Positions 33,925-46,600 of a DNA stretch of 64,000 bases are shown here, one piece after another. The translations under genes and the position numbers were made by a program. The stretch is taken from assembly GCA_913061415.1 (NCBI GenBank), contig CAJXUD010000005.1:1-64000 (forward strand). Reading direction: 5' to 3'. The notes below the pieces were generated by a model. The model was not told the DNA's origin, did not search any database, and was given only the letters and a program-made list of their open reading frames with translations. The DNA comes from an uncultured Oleispira sp. GTDB lineage: Bacteria > Pseudomonadota > Gammaproteobacteria > Pseudomonadales > Oceanobacteraceae. The number at the start of each line of letters is the position of its first letter. The stretch's first letter is position 1.

Positions 33925-34542
33925 ATGGAACTTACCTTAGGAATAGACTTTATTTCACGATTACTTATCAATACTCTTTCTGTTGTTATATTAATTAGAT
34001 TTTGCTATTACTCTTTTTCACAACACAGAGCAAATGCATACTCTTTTATGTTATTTGGCATGGGTGTATTTCTTGTAACTTCCTTACTGCATACCGCAGA
34101 TGTATCAATGGGATTTGCTTTTGGATTATTCGCAGTATTTTCAATGTTGAGGTATAGAACAGAATCTATCAGCATCAAAGAGATGACTTATCTTTTTTTA
34201 GTTATTGCAATCGCCCTATTATCAGCAGTGAGCACCCTGTCGACTTATGAATTATCGCTCATTAATCTAGCCATATGCTCAATGACCTATTTATTAGAAA
34301 CAAGTTTGATCTTGCCTTCTTTAGAAGAGATAGAAATTGAGTATGAAAAAATAGATAACATCAACATCAATCGCCGCCTAAAGCTTATCGAAGATATTAA
34401 AACCAGAACCGGCCTCAACGTGGTTCAAGTTGAAATATTAAGCATAGACTTCTTACGCGACTGTACGCGATTAAAGATACATTTCACGCCTACTAAAAAA
34501 TCAGAAAAAACCCTTGCAGGTACGGCTGATACTCATGCATAA
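33925..34542 (+). CDS. DUF4956 membrane protein
   Basis: A 205-residue protein with four to five membrane helices, including SFMLFGMGVFLVTSLLHTAD and the MGFAFGLFAVFSMLRYRTESI hallmark of DUF4956, and a cytoplasmic C-terminal domain (about 135-205). GGAG lies 5 bases before ATG 33925, so this start is preferred to the GTG at 33919. DUF4956, VTC and CotH genes are often neighbours in other bacteria, so the three likely act together; this is recalled association. The function of DUF4956 is unknown. Its last 8 bases overlap the porin start. Confidence 0.87.
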   Translation: MELTLGIDFISRLLINTLSVVILIRFCYYSFSQHRANAYSFMLFGMGVFLVTSLLHTADVSMGFAFGLFAVFSMLRYRTESISIKEMTYLFLVIAIALLSAVSTLSTYELSLINLAICSMTYLLETSLILPSLEEIEIEYEKIDNININRRLKLIEDIKTRTGLNVVQVEILSIDFLRDCTRLKIHFTPTKKSEKTLAGTADTHA

Positions 34543-35707
34543 GTTCTCATTCTTTCTATTCACTTTTAGTTCAGTTTTAGTACATGCAATGGATGACACA
34601 TCTAATGTCTCATCCATTACGAATCTTTCAGGCATGGAATTGGGTGGGTATCTAATGCTTGATCACGATTATTATTCACCTTTTTACGACAAAAATAGCG
34701 AGGGATATCAGCATGCAACCGAGATACGCAGATCAAAATTAGGCATTACTTTTAAACCTAACAAGTATTTTAAAGGAAAATTCCAAATTAAATATACGAA
34801 GAATTTTTCTGAACAGGGGAAATTAACATTAGCTGACGCTTATATTCGAATCAAAAATAATGAAGACATAGGCATTCAAATAGGCCATATGAAAGAACCT
34901 TTTGGTTTAGAGCAACAAACAAGTTCATCTGAGTTAATCGCAATTGAGCGATCTCTGCCAACTGAGACATTCACACCTGGAAGAAGCTATGGTTTATTAA
35001 TAAATCAAATAAAAAAATCCTACACTTTAGCTACAGGCTATTTTATTACGAGAAATAATCACGATGAATTTTCATTAACCAATTTTGATTTACTAAAAAA
35101 AGACGATAGTAGCATTGACGCAATAACAATGCGCATCACAGCCGCCCCATTAAGAAAGAAATCACAAACGCTACACATAGGAAGTTCCGCATCGAAACGT
35201 TGGCTGTATAACAACAAAATACAATATAAAAGTACCGCCGAAGTGCATAATGCAAACAAAACAGTCAGAAGCGCTCGCTTCTATGCTGATCAAAGTAATC
35301 TATACCAAGTTGATATAGCCTTTCATCATAGGCATTGGTTACTTCAAAGTGAACTATTCGCTAACAGCATACAACAGGTCGATGGTGAACAATGGGAATA
35401 TTCTGGAGCTTATATTCAAGCAAGCTATAAAAGCACAGGAGAATACGAATATAAAAAAGGCAGATTTAAATCATCACAAAGTAATAATGACACTGATCTT
35501 GAATGGATAATGCGCTATTCTCACATTGACTTACGAGACAATGATGTGGGTAATAGTTCATCAGCTGGCCTGATCGGATTAAACATCCATCTCAGTCCTA
35601 ACCTTAAACTCATGATGAATATGAATTTTTCATGGGCTACTGGCGACATTATTAATCAATATCAAGATGGGCGGGCATACTCGATACGCGCCCAACTAAC
35701 TTTTTGA
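34535..35707 (+). CDS. Phosphate-selective porin-like outer-membrane protein (OprO/P family)
   Basis: A 390-residue outer-membrane protein. ATG 34535 gives a signal peptide MHKFSFFLFTFSSVLVHA; a longer frame from TTG 34514 would spoil it. The barrel starts with GGYLMLDHDYY, then IRRSKLGITFKPNKYFKGK and IQIGHMKEPFGLEQQTSS, motifs of the OprO/P porin family, and ends in the C-terminal aromatic-type signal RAQLTF. It overlaps the DUF4956 gene by 8 bases (ATGCATAA), so translation is coupled. If selective for phosphate or polyphosphate, it would supply the VTC protein in the same operon; that link is inference. Confidence 0.85.
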   Translation: MHKFSFFLFTFSSVLVHAMDDTSNVSSITNLSGMELGGYLMLDHDYYSPFYDKNSEGYQHATEIRRSKLGITFKPNKYFKGKFQIKYTKNFSEQGKLTLADAYIRIKNNEDIGIQIGHMKEPFGLEQQTSSSELIAIERSLPTETFTPGRSYGLLINQIKKSYTLATGYFITRNNHDEFSLTNFDLLKKDDSSIDAITMRITAAPLRKKSQTLHIGSSASKRWLYNNKIQYKSTAEVHNANKTVRSARFYADQSNLYQVDIAFHHRHWLLQSELFANSIQQVDGEQWEYSGAYIQASYKSTGEYEYKKGRFKSSQSNNDTDLEWIMRYSHIDLRDNDVGNSSSAGLIGLNIHLSPNLKLMMNMNFSWATGDIINQYQDGRAYSIRAQLTF

Positions 35708-35724
35708 TGTATACGCCTTAAATA

Positions 35725-38349
35725 CTATGTCTCAAACATGATATGCGGCGTAGCATTCATTGTATTATCGATACGTGGTTTGCATAGCAGCAACCTAGAA
35801 GAGCTGATCCCCTGCTCTTCGACCATAAATCTCTTAAAGTTATTGGCCCGCTGCTCAGAAATTCGGATCAGCGCCCCAATTTCGTCTATGCTTAATTTTT
35901 TGCCTTTCTCTTGACCAAGATCTTCTGCTGTCGATACCCCACACATCTTAATTTGAAGATCTTTCTTGTCTTTTAACAGTTCAGTGAAAGTAGTAATAAA
36001 TACGTCTTGATCTTCAGTCACCTCAAATTCCTTCGGGCTGTAATTCAGATCGCTAACTTCGATTTTAAGTAAATGTTTATCCGCTGCCATTACTATCTTG
36101 ACCAAGCTAGCATAAGGAACAAAGGTCATCGTTAAGTATTCTTTCGCGCCAGCAATCGTCGCCTGCTTAACCAGTAAGGTAATAAAGCCTGAAAAGCCGA
36201 ATGAAGGACTGTTAGTATCACCTGAAACGGGTAGATCAAGTTCTACATTTCCGTCCCCGTCTTTTAACATACCAAGGGCGGTATTGAACGGAATGTAGCT
36301 TTGATTACTTGATTCCTTTCTTTCATAATCGTCTACAGAACTTAGTTCTATTCCACGCAATAAAATATGTGAATTGCCATCAATTTGGCTGCCGATTAAT
36401 TTAATATCCATAGCTAAATCAAGTTGGCCACTTTCAATTTCATACCCTAACGCTGTTTTCACATAGGCGCTTAAAGACTCTAAATCAAGTTGATTTAATG
36501 AACCTTTAACGGTGTAACTCTGCGCAGCTAAAAATGGCTTGGCATCAATCGTCATATCGAAATTTGTATAATTATTGCTAATACCCGTCACCTTGATCAC
36601 TGAAATTTGATCAGGCTTTTGATTATCAAATGGCCCTGCCGATAATTCGTTCACTTTGATAAAGCGCGCGTAAATAGGAGAAACACTTTGGTCGGTAAAT
36701 TGAATATTGGCACTGTCTACGAGACTAAAGTTATTCAGTTGAATATGAAACGCTGCGTTATCAGACTCTACCGCAGCGACCTGACTTGCGCCTGTGTTAA
36801 CCCCCTTACTTGCATCTTTGTTTATAACTTGAGCAGCGTTGTCTTTTAAAGGGGTATCTTGGCTGGTAAGCGCTTCGCTCTCAACGTTACTATCAACGTT
36901 ACTATCAACTTCACTCTCAATTTCACCCTCGGGTCCTGCGATCGCGTTGGTCAACTGATCTAAGGTTAAAATTAGGTTCTTGATTTGCTTGTCTTTATCC
37001 AACTGAACATCTGATTTAAGACCGGCCAGCTCTACGGTATTAATAGACAACGACTGATTGGTTAATTCAACATCGTTAACCGTCAGTGCACTAAAAGCGG
37101 TTAAGGCAGGAATATCGTTTTCGGTATTATTTGAGAAGAACGAATCTAATAATGAGCTCATATCAATGGTCACATTGTATTGACCGTCACTACTGTATAA
37201 ATCAAGGCCGCTCAGTGCTAACTGAGACATTGCGACTAAGACTTCATTAGCAGTTTTATTAAATACGTTCACATCTTGCCACAGTAGATCACCCTTACCT
37301 GCAACGGTCAGCTGAGTCTCATTATTAACATCAACGGTCATTAAGGGGCTGTTAAATTGCTGCTCTCCTAAAGTGAAGTGAATATCGTTTTTATTCACTT
37401 CGATACCTTGAGTTTTAAAACCAATATCCGCAATTTCAACACGAATACCTTCTTTCATCAGCTTAATATTATGCTTACCTTTGTAACTTACAAAGCCATT
37501 TTCAAGCGTGATTTGAGGCGTAAAAAAATGACTGAATTTATGTATATTTACGTCTTGAACATCAACATCAACGCTTATCTGACCCAGTTGATTAACCATC
37601 TCTGTTGACGCTGTGAGTGCAATTTCCGCTTTATTAAACTCAGCTAATAAACTCAACGATAGGTTTTGTAAATTTGGGGTTATTTTATCAACATGAAGAC
37701 CGATATCTTTTAGCTTTAGAGTATGCAACTGACCGTTTTCAATAATGTCTATTTTTGAATTAGTTAGCCGCATTTCAGACATCAGTAACTGAAAGTCAGG
37801 CTCGGCTGACTTCACATCATTTTCCGAGTCTTGTTGCTCTGTGCTTGTTAGCTCAGTGCTTTCTAAATCAGTGCTTTCTAAATCAGTGCTTTCTAAATCA
37901 GTGCTTTCTAAGTCAGAGCTTTCTAACTCAGAAGGCGGCTGAACGTCTGCTTCTTCAATGACCGTCTTCTCGGCAGTAGGCATACGAATACCTGCAATAC
38001 TTAATGACTCAGCTTGCTTATCAATAACAAGATATAAACCATCGATTAATAATTCAGAGACATTGAGCTCTCGTGATATCAACTGATAAGCGCTGATTTC
38101 GAGTGAGAGTGACGATAATGATAAAACATCTGCGTTCTGATTTTTAACCACTAAGGAGTCGATGGTTAAGCGTGATAAAAAAGGGTTATAACGAATCGTC
38201 GTCTGATCTTCTAGTTCTAGATCATGCTGCTCTAAATACTGAGCAATAAAATGATTAGCAATAAAAGGCGATAGTGCCCAAGCAGACAAATAAATTCCCG
38301 CGATCAATATTACTGCAAATTTCACTAAGTTTTTCAGCACACGAAGCAT
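35725..38349 (-). CDS. DUF748 / AsmA-like envelope protein
   Basis: An 874-residue protein with an N-terminal membrane anchor (about 10-30) and a long periplasmic part. The opening LEQHDLELEDQTTIRYNPFL and SRLTIDSLVVKNQNADVLSL and the repeat beta-strand build match DUF748/AsmA-type proteins, which span the periplasm and may carry lipids to the outer membrane. The last 80 residues (EQRANNFKRFMVEEQGISSS) are a common DUF748 ending. Two low-complexity linkers interrupt it: five DLEST units encoded by a 15-base tandem repeat and a SNVDSNVESE stretch. It lies 92 bases after can on the same strand. Intact. Confidence 0.82.
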   Translation of the reverse strand: MLRVLKNLVKFAVILIAGIYLSAWALSPFIANHFIAQYLEQHDLELEDQTTIRYNPFLSRLTIDSLVVKNQNADVLSLSSLSLEISAYQLISRELNVSELLIDGLYLVIDKQAESLSIAGIRMPTAEKTVIEEADVQPPSELESSDLESTDLESTDLESTDLESTELTSTEQQDSENDVKSAEPDFQLLMSEMRLTNSKIDIIENGQLHTLKLKDIGLHVDKITPNLQNLSLSLLAEFNKAEIALTASTEMVNQLGQISVDVDVQDVNIHKFSHFFTPQITLENGFVSYKGKHNIKLMKEGIRVEIADIGFKTQGIEVNKNDIHFTLGEQQFNSPLMTVDVNNETQLTVAGKGDLLWQDVNVFNKTANEVLVAMSQLALSGLDLYSSDGQYNVTIDMSSLLDSFFSNNTENDIPALTAFSALTVNDVELTNQSLSINTVELAGLKSDVQLDKDKQIKNLILTLDQLTNAIAGPEGEIESEVDSNVDSNVESEALTSQDTPLKDNAAQVINKDASKGVNTGASQVAAVESDNAAFHIQLNNFSLVDSANIQFTDQSVSPIYARFIKVNELSAGPFDNQKPDQISVIKVTGISNNYTNFDMTIDAKPFLAAQSYTVKGSLNQLDLESLSAYVKTALGYEIESGQLDLAMDIKLIGSQIDGNSHILLRGIELSSVDDYERKESSNQSYIPFNTALGMLKDGDGNVELDLPVSGDTNSPSFGFSGFITLLVKQATIAGAKEYLTMTFVPYASLVKIVMAADKHLLKIEVSDLNYSPKEFEVTEDQDVFITTFTELLKDKKDLQIKMCGVSTAEDLGQEKGKKLSIDEIGALIRISEQRANNFKRFMVEEQGISSSRLLLCKPRIDNTMNATPHIMFET
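37853..37927. repeat. 15-base tandem repeat (five units) inside the DUF748 gene
   Basis: Unit tcagtgctttctaaa at 37853, 37868, 37883 (exact), 37898 (one change) and 37913 (two changes). On the coding strand it gives DLEST repeats in an acidic linker. The unit keeps the frame, so units can be gained or lost by slippage without loss of function. Confidence 0.95.
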
Positions 38350-38441
38350 ATTAGCCTTTCCTTAAATCTTAAAAAGTACGATTAGAAACACCTCCTGCGT
38401 TATCAAATATCACTATTGAATAAGGCAGGAGTTAAGATTGC

Positions 38442-39068
38442 TTAGTATTCTTTGAATTGATTCTTCAGGTCGTCGATGCTACCAATATCAATACCTAAGT
38501 CATTGATTAAGCCATTACCTAATCCATAAACAAACCCATGTAAGTAGAGCTCTTGTCCCTTTTTCCAGGCATCGCGCACAACCGTTGTACGTGCAAGATT
38601 ACGCACCTGCTCCATAACGTTCAGCTCGCATAAGCGATCTCTAGCCTTATCCGGCTCCAAGGCTGATAGTTCATCCATATGCTTATAATGAACATCTTTT
38701 ACATGACTTAACCAATTATCAACCAAGCCGTGACGCGAGTCGTTATAGGCCGCATGTACACCGCCACAGCCATAATGCCCGGTAACGATAATGTGTTTAA
38801 CGCTCAATACTTCTACAGCAAACTGCACCACAGATAAGCAGTTTAAGTCAGAATGAATGACCTGGTTGGCAACGTTACGGTGAACAAAAACTTCACCGGG
38901 CATCAGACCAACAATTTGGTTAGCAGGCACTCGGCTGTCCGAGCAACCAATCCATAAGTATTCTGGATTTTGCTGTTTGCTTAAGTTAGAAAAGAAATCA
39001 GGGTTTTCCTGACTCACTCTTTCTGCCCACTCTTTGTTGCTATTTAATAAGCGATCTAATGTTGACAT
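38442..39068 (-). CDS. can: Beta-class carbonic anhydrase
   Basis: A 208-residue beta-carbonic anhydrase, interconverting CO2 and bicarbonate. The zinc ligands C42, D44 (GCSDSRVP), H98 and C101 (GHYGCGG) are all present at the same numbers as in E. coli Can, and the length is similar. No signal peptide, so cytoplasmic. It follows the SLT lipoprotein gene after 15 bases and probably belongs to the smc-zipA-ligA transcript. Ordinary. Confidence 0.96.
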   Translation of the reverse strand: MSTLDRLLNSNKEWAERVSQENPDFFSNLSKQQNPEYLWIGCSDSRVPANQIVGLMPGEVFVHRNVANQVIHSDLNCLSVVQFAVEVLSVKHIIVTGHYGCGGVHAAYNDSRHGLVDNWLSHVKDVHYKHMDELSALEPDKARDRLCELNVMEQVRNLARTTVVRDAWKKGQELYLHGFVYGLGNGLINDLGIDIGSIDDLKNQFKEY

Positions 39069-39083
39069 ATCTGAATTCTATTT

Positions 39084-39784
39084 CTAATGAATGGACGCTG
39101 GGCCTACTGGCAGGCTTGCAAATTTTTTATAACGGTAATTACTACTATCGACTTTATTACTGCCAAAGAATGTTCTCCAGAACCAACCACTTTCTAGAGT
39201 CTCGCGGCATTGAACTAATTGCTGGTTATACATTCGAGCACGTCGGTCGACCTTTCGGCTAACTTTTTTTAACCAAGGCTTATTTTTATAGGTACCTCGT
39301 AAATATCCACCCGCACCTTCGTGATACGCCAAATATAAACGGTACGCATCGTGTTTTTTAATACCTGTGCGTTTAATGGTTTTTATATTATACCAACCGA
39401 TAAAATCAACCGCGTCGATAAAGTCATCTCGATCGGCACTCCACTGACCTGTATCTTTTTGATACTCTCGCCACGTTCCATTCAACGCTTGCGTATAGCC
39501 ATAAGCGGTAGAAGGATAATCACCAGGAAATATCCATAAGAACCATTCTCTTGGTGGCCGTGCATCCTCAACAAATTTCGACTCTTGATGAATAAACGCC
39601 ATCGTTACGCCAATCGGAATACCGTATTTTTTCTCGACTTCTTTTGCCGCATTAAACCAATCGTAGTACTCATCAAAAATATCGCACACATCATCTAAGT
39701 TTTGTGGCGGAGTCGTTGTACACGCTACTAACGCACTCAATGCCGTTAGAATAAAAATAGATTTAATGGTTTTGAGTAAGCGCA

Positions 39785-39785
<1 letters not shown>
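39084..39785 (-). CDS. Lipoprotein with lytic transglycosylase (SLT-like) domain
   Basis: A 233-residue lipoprotein: signal peptide with lipobox LVAC (Cys22). The SLT-type catalytic region has Glu68 in AFIHQESKFVEDARP, followed by STAYGYTQALNGTWREY, and then AYHEGAGGYLRGTY, the usual Ala-Tyr-His-x-Gly motif. It would cut glycan strands of peptidoglycan at the outer-membrane inner face. It shares one base with the ligA stop and lies 15 bases before can. Beyond the catalytic part the C terminus is basic (about 180-233). The family is common in Oceanospirillales next to ligA. Confidence 0.87.
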
Positions 39786-41896
<2,111 letters not shown>

Positions 41897-41995
41897 CTAG
41901 CGGCTTTTTCGAACCGCTTTTGATACTAGCCGCGACTATTCGCAGTCGCGCCTTATTATTAATTGCGTCTAATTTTAACCGCGTCATGCACCAAC

Positions 41996-43600
41996 TTATT
42001 TTTTACCGAAGAGCTTTTGCTTACGCACAAAATCTCGTACAAGTTGGCGGTTATGTTCAATGGTTTGCAACGCCATAATACTGTGCGTTTCATCATGAAC
42101 ATCACCACCTAAATTACGAGCGATAACCGATGCCATTTCTGTCATCGACTCAAACGCATTCATCGCTTTAACCGGCCCTGGTAAACTCATAAATAAGCTA
42201 ACGCCATAAATGCGTTCGTGCATGAGCGTTTCAGGATCGAAGGTGCCAGGGTTAAACGAGTTAGCCATTGAAAATTCAATGCACCCTTCACCACCTTCTT
42301 CTTCAAAGCGATGAAAAATACCTTTTTCACCATGGCGCAGGTCGCAGCTATTTACCAAGTAGAGAATGTCTTCGCCACAAAATCCTTCTTCATCATGAGG
42401 AACAACATGAGTGACCAATACTAAACTAGGAATAGGACGCTCACTCAATACCTCGGCATTGGGCCCTGGTTTTTTTACTGGGGCATAGGCTGCCTGTGCC
42501 ATCATATCTTGTGCTTTTTGCTGGCCTGAACCAATGACCGGCTCTTCTTCAAAAACAGGTTTTTCTAAAGACGCAGGTTCTTCATCTACGGCCGCCATAG
42601 AAAACACATCACCCATATCAGCAACCGATGATTGTATTCCTTCGATATCATCAACCGTTAGTTCTACCTGATCGCTAACCTGCTCTTCATAATTGGAAGT
42701 ATCAGCTGCCGTACTGTCTTCGTTATGACTGTTATTAATAGAATCGTTTTCGCTTACTTTACACGAGGCAGCAGGCTCATTGTGAACAGCCACATCTTCA
42801 CCCAGCTCTTCTACATCTAATAATAGTGGAACGTGCTCATCCAAATTTAACGGCATCGCACGAGGGGCAACCGCCTCAGAAGTCTGCTCTACTTTCTCAG
42901 TAACATCTAAGTCAGGTGAAATCGACGGTTCAGCAAATAATGGGGCTGACGGCTCAGAATTTTCGTGAATAGTCTTTGCATTAACAGCGTCATCACTTGA
43001 TTCTGAATGACTGTCGGCTTCCGCTGAATCATTATTAAAAGCCGCTTCTGAGGATGCGTTACTTTTAACTTGAGAGTTCATTTGAGGATTTAGTTGAGAA
43101 TTTTGTTGAGAGTTCCGTTGAGAGCTCAGTCCTGAAGTAATACGAGATTTAAGTTCAGACTCAAGCTCAGTCTCAGCTTTAGACTTAGTCTCAACAGCAG
43201 ATTGAGCTGATGAATCAGAGTAGCTCTCATGTTGAAAATCTGGCTCGCCTGCATAAATACGCTCTTCACGCAGATTGTCTTTAATTTCATCATCAAGCGC
43301 TTGATAAGCATTCGCTTCCAAGGATTCAAGAGCCGACATGCCAGGAATTTCATCCAATTGATCACGAAAGTCCTTTGCATCTTTCATTAAGGCATCCGCA
43401 TCAACCTCGCCAATTACTCGAGCACCACCATTGGGTAATTCAGACGGAAAGCTATCTTCAGGAAATTTATAATCCCCCTTAACATCAATGCTAAGTGCAT
43501 CACGACGTGCGCGGCGCATTCGCCTAAACCCATCGACTAGAATGCCGAGCATAATAATACTGCCCAGTATTACGAGTACTGTGCGCAGATTTAATTCCAT
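41996..43600 (-). CDS. zipA: Cell division protein ZipA
   Basis: A 534-residue ZipA, which tethers FtsZ rings to the inner membrane. An N-terminal membrane helix (about 7-22, VLVILGSIIMLGILVDGF) is followed by the basic GFRRMRRARR and then the typical VKGDYKFPEDSFPSELPNGG. A very long acidic linker (about 60-380) contains repeated Asn-Ser-Gln (NSQQNSQLNPQMNSQ). The C-terminal ZipA domain (about 395-525) ends NRQLVRDFVRKQKLFGKK. E. coli ZipA has 328 residues, so the linker is unusually long. It lies 70 bases after smc and 150 before ligA. Recognised by domain and by context. Confidence 0.95.
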   Translation of the reverse strand: MELNLRTVLVILGSIIMLGILVDGFRRMRRARRDALSIDVKGDYKFPEDSFPSELPNGGARVIGEVDADALMKDAKDFRDQLDEIPGMSALESLEANAYQALDDEIKDNLREERIYAGEPDFQHESYSDSSAQSAVETKSKAETELESELKSRITSGLSSQRNSQQNSQLNPQMNSQVKSNASSEAAFNNDSAEADSHSESSDDAVNAKTIHENSEPSAPLFAEPSISPDLDVTEKVEQTSEAVAPRAMPLNLDEHVPLLLDVEELGEDVAVHNEPAASCKVSENDSINNSHNEDSTAADTSNYEEQVSDQVELTVDDIEGIQSSVADMGDVFSMAAVDEEPASLEKPVFEEEPVIGSGQQKAQDMMAQAAYAPVKKPGPNAEVLSERPIPSLVLVTHVVPHDEEGFCGEDILYLVNSCDLRHGEKGIFHRFEEEGGEGCIEFSMANSFNPGTFDPETLMHERIYGVSLFMSLPGPVKAMNAFESMTEMASVIARNLGGDVHDETHSIMALQTIEHNRQLVRDFVRKQKLFGKK

Positions 43601-43670
43601 TTGATCACCTTAAAACATCCGTTTATTGTATTTGCTTTGCATGCTTTCACTATTATTTTTCTCATATCAA

Positions 43671-46600
43671 TCATGCTTCAACCATTTTTACAGCTTCTTC
43701 AATATCGACCGATACTAACCGTGAAACACCGGGCTCATGCATCGTTACGCCCATTAACTGGTCCGCTTTTTCCATCGCTATTTTATTATGGGTAATATAA
43801 ATAAATTGTACCTTCTCCGACATAGCTTTTACCAGTCGGGCATAACGTCCTACATTCGCATCATCTAATGGTGCATCAACTTCATCCAGCATACAAAAAG
43901 GAGCTGGGTTGAGCTGAAAAATAGAAAATACTAACGCAATCGCTGTTAACGCTTTTTCACCCCCCGATAATAGATGAATGGTACTGTTCTTTTTGCCCGG
44001 AGGCGATGCCATGATAGCAACCCCCGCATTCAACAGATCATCACCGGTAAGCTCTAAACTAGCATGGCCACCGCCAAACACTTTTGGAAAGAGTTCAGCC
44101 AAGCCCGAGTTTACTTTATCAAAAGTTTCTTTAAATCGTGTTTTCGTTTCACGATCAATTTTGTGAATCGCATTTTCTAGAGTCGCTAAAGCTTTCTCTA
44201 GATCTTCGTGCTGTGCATCTAGATAGGTTTTGCGCTCAGACTGAATTTTATATTCATCAATGGCGGCTAAGTTAATCGCACCTAAACGTCGAATACGTTC
44301 AGCAATACGCTCTAATTCTTCGCTCCAAAGCTGAATATCCGCGTCCTCAGGCAAACTCTCAAGCACGCCTTCTAAGGTCAATTCATCTTCAACTAACTGC
44401 TCAACCAAACTATTACGTCGTATTTCTAATGACTGAGTTTCCATGCGTACTTGTTCTAATTTAGTACGTACATCTAAACCGGCTTTTTCAGCAACGGCTC
44501 GGTCTTTTTCAAATTGTCTTAACTCGGCATCCACCGCTTCTAGCTCACGGCGAGCATCGCTCATTATTTGTTCAGCATCTAATCGTTTTTCTAGCAGCTC
44601 TTCTAGCTGCATTTTTAATTCTTCAAGATCCGAATCGTGATCACGATTTTGGTTTTTCTGAATCTGAGATTTACGCTCTTGGCTGCGCTGCATTTGTTGA
44701 TGCAAGCGCTCTACCGCTTGAGACAAACTTTGCTGCTGGTTGGTAAACCCTTGATGGCGTAATTGCAGCTGGTGAGCTTGATCTTTTTCTTGGCGAGCAC
44801 GCATGCGAGCATTTTCGATACGCGTCGTTGTATTTTCACGCTCTGACTGTAAACGGCTGCGTTCATCCGCATCTTGATCCATGTTTTCCATGGCTTCTTG
44901 CCACTGAATGCGCGCCTCAGCAATTTGTTCTCGCTCTAGAGCTTGAAGTTCACTCACTTCTGTAAGCTCATTATCAATTTTATCTGTACGCAACGCCAAC
45001 TGCTCTGCTCGGGCTTTTTTACCGGCTAGCTGAGATTGGAATTCAGCCAATTGACGTGCAAATGCAGCCATTTCTTTTTGCTGAACTTCACGCTGTTGCT
45101 CTAAATTACGCAGTTTCAATTGTTCTGCGTCTAGGTCAACTTCCCATTCTTCGACGTTAATGTCTAAATCTTCAAAACGTATTTCAAGCGCTTCTAATTC
45201 TTGCTGTCGAGCAAGGATGCCACCATTACCTTCACCGTCTTTTGCCACCCGTAACCAAGATTTACCAATCCATAAACCTTCAGGCGTTATGATTGATTCG
45301 TCTTCGCTGAGTTGTGACCGACGCGCCATCGCTTGGGCTAAATCATCAGCAACTTGCACCTTATTTAATAGCGCGCTGACATTTTCATCACCGCTGACTT
45401 TGGCCGATAGTAAATGACTGCCTGCCTGCCCCGCCGCTGCGGTTGGATCGGCTGACCATAAAATAATATCACCGTCTTTTAAGCCGCCTACCCAATGCTG
45501 AACAGGATCTAGATCATCAATGATAACGGCTTGTAAATAGTTACCCATCACCATTTCAACGGCTCTTTCCCAGCCGCTTTCAACGTGAATTTTTTCGGAC
45601 AATCGCGCTTTACGAGATAATTGATGACTTTCTAGCCAATGGCTAACCGCAGTATTACCTTCGCCTTTGGCCGCTTGCTGCAGTGCTTCTAATGAAGCTT
45701 TTCGACCTTGTACTTGCTGTAACTCGCTGCGACCTTCGTCCAATTTTTTGCGTAAATTCTCAATACCTTCACGCTGCCCGTTAACCTGTTCACCAAAGCT
45801 ATCGCCAGACATCTGCTGTTCTTCAAGTTGCATCTCATGCTCTGAAATTTGCTCTTGTAAGAATAAGATTTCTTCCGCTTCTGGGTTTGATACTAGCTGA
45901 CGTCGCTCTTCATCTAAACGTTCTATACGCTGCTGTAGACGGGTTAGTTGTTGCTCTAAATTTTGTATTCGACTTTGCGCGACTTCGGCTTGTCGTGCCG
46001 GTGCGCTGGCTTTTTGAGTAAATTCATCCCAGCTTCTCTGCCAAGCTTGCATTGCTTCTTCGGCAATAATTAACTCTTCACCCGCCGCTTCTTCTCCGGC
46101 CAGTAAGACTTCCAGTTCGGGCTCTAACATCATCAGTTCTTCATTGACGTCTTCAAGCTTTAGCTGATCTTCTTCTAACGCACGCTGCGTTTCTAAAATA
46201 CCTTTTTCTGTTTCAGCCAAGTCTTGCGACAGCTGCAAACTCATTTGCGCTTGGTGTTCTAGTTTTTGTTCGTGACGTGCAATCTGCGCACCCACTTCAT
46301 AATACTTAGCTTGTGCCGTACTAAATACTTCGTTGCGTTCATGATGGCTTTCACGGCGTTCTTCGATCGCGGTATCGGCAGCGGTTTGTTGCGCCATTTT
46401 TGCTTCGTACTGCATATCGAGTTCAGCAATGTCTAATTCTCGTTTACGATAATCAACATCCAGAACTTTCCACTTCAAGGCTTGAAGCTGGCCTTTTTTA
46501 AGGCGTTCTTCTGCTTTGTATTCTTTATATTTTTCAGCGGCTTGTGCTTGACGATGCAAGTGCGCTAACTGGCGCTCCATTTCGTCACGAATATCTTGTA

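Noticed and set aside
37840-37930. Tandem repeats considered as a CRISPR array
   Set aside because: The units are contiguous, 15 bases, in frame and coding; there are no spacers.
43978-45900. Several plus-strand frames opposite smc and zipA
   Set aside because: They mirror coiled-coil codon bias of smc, lack ribosome sites and show Ser/Arg-rich low-complexity protein.
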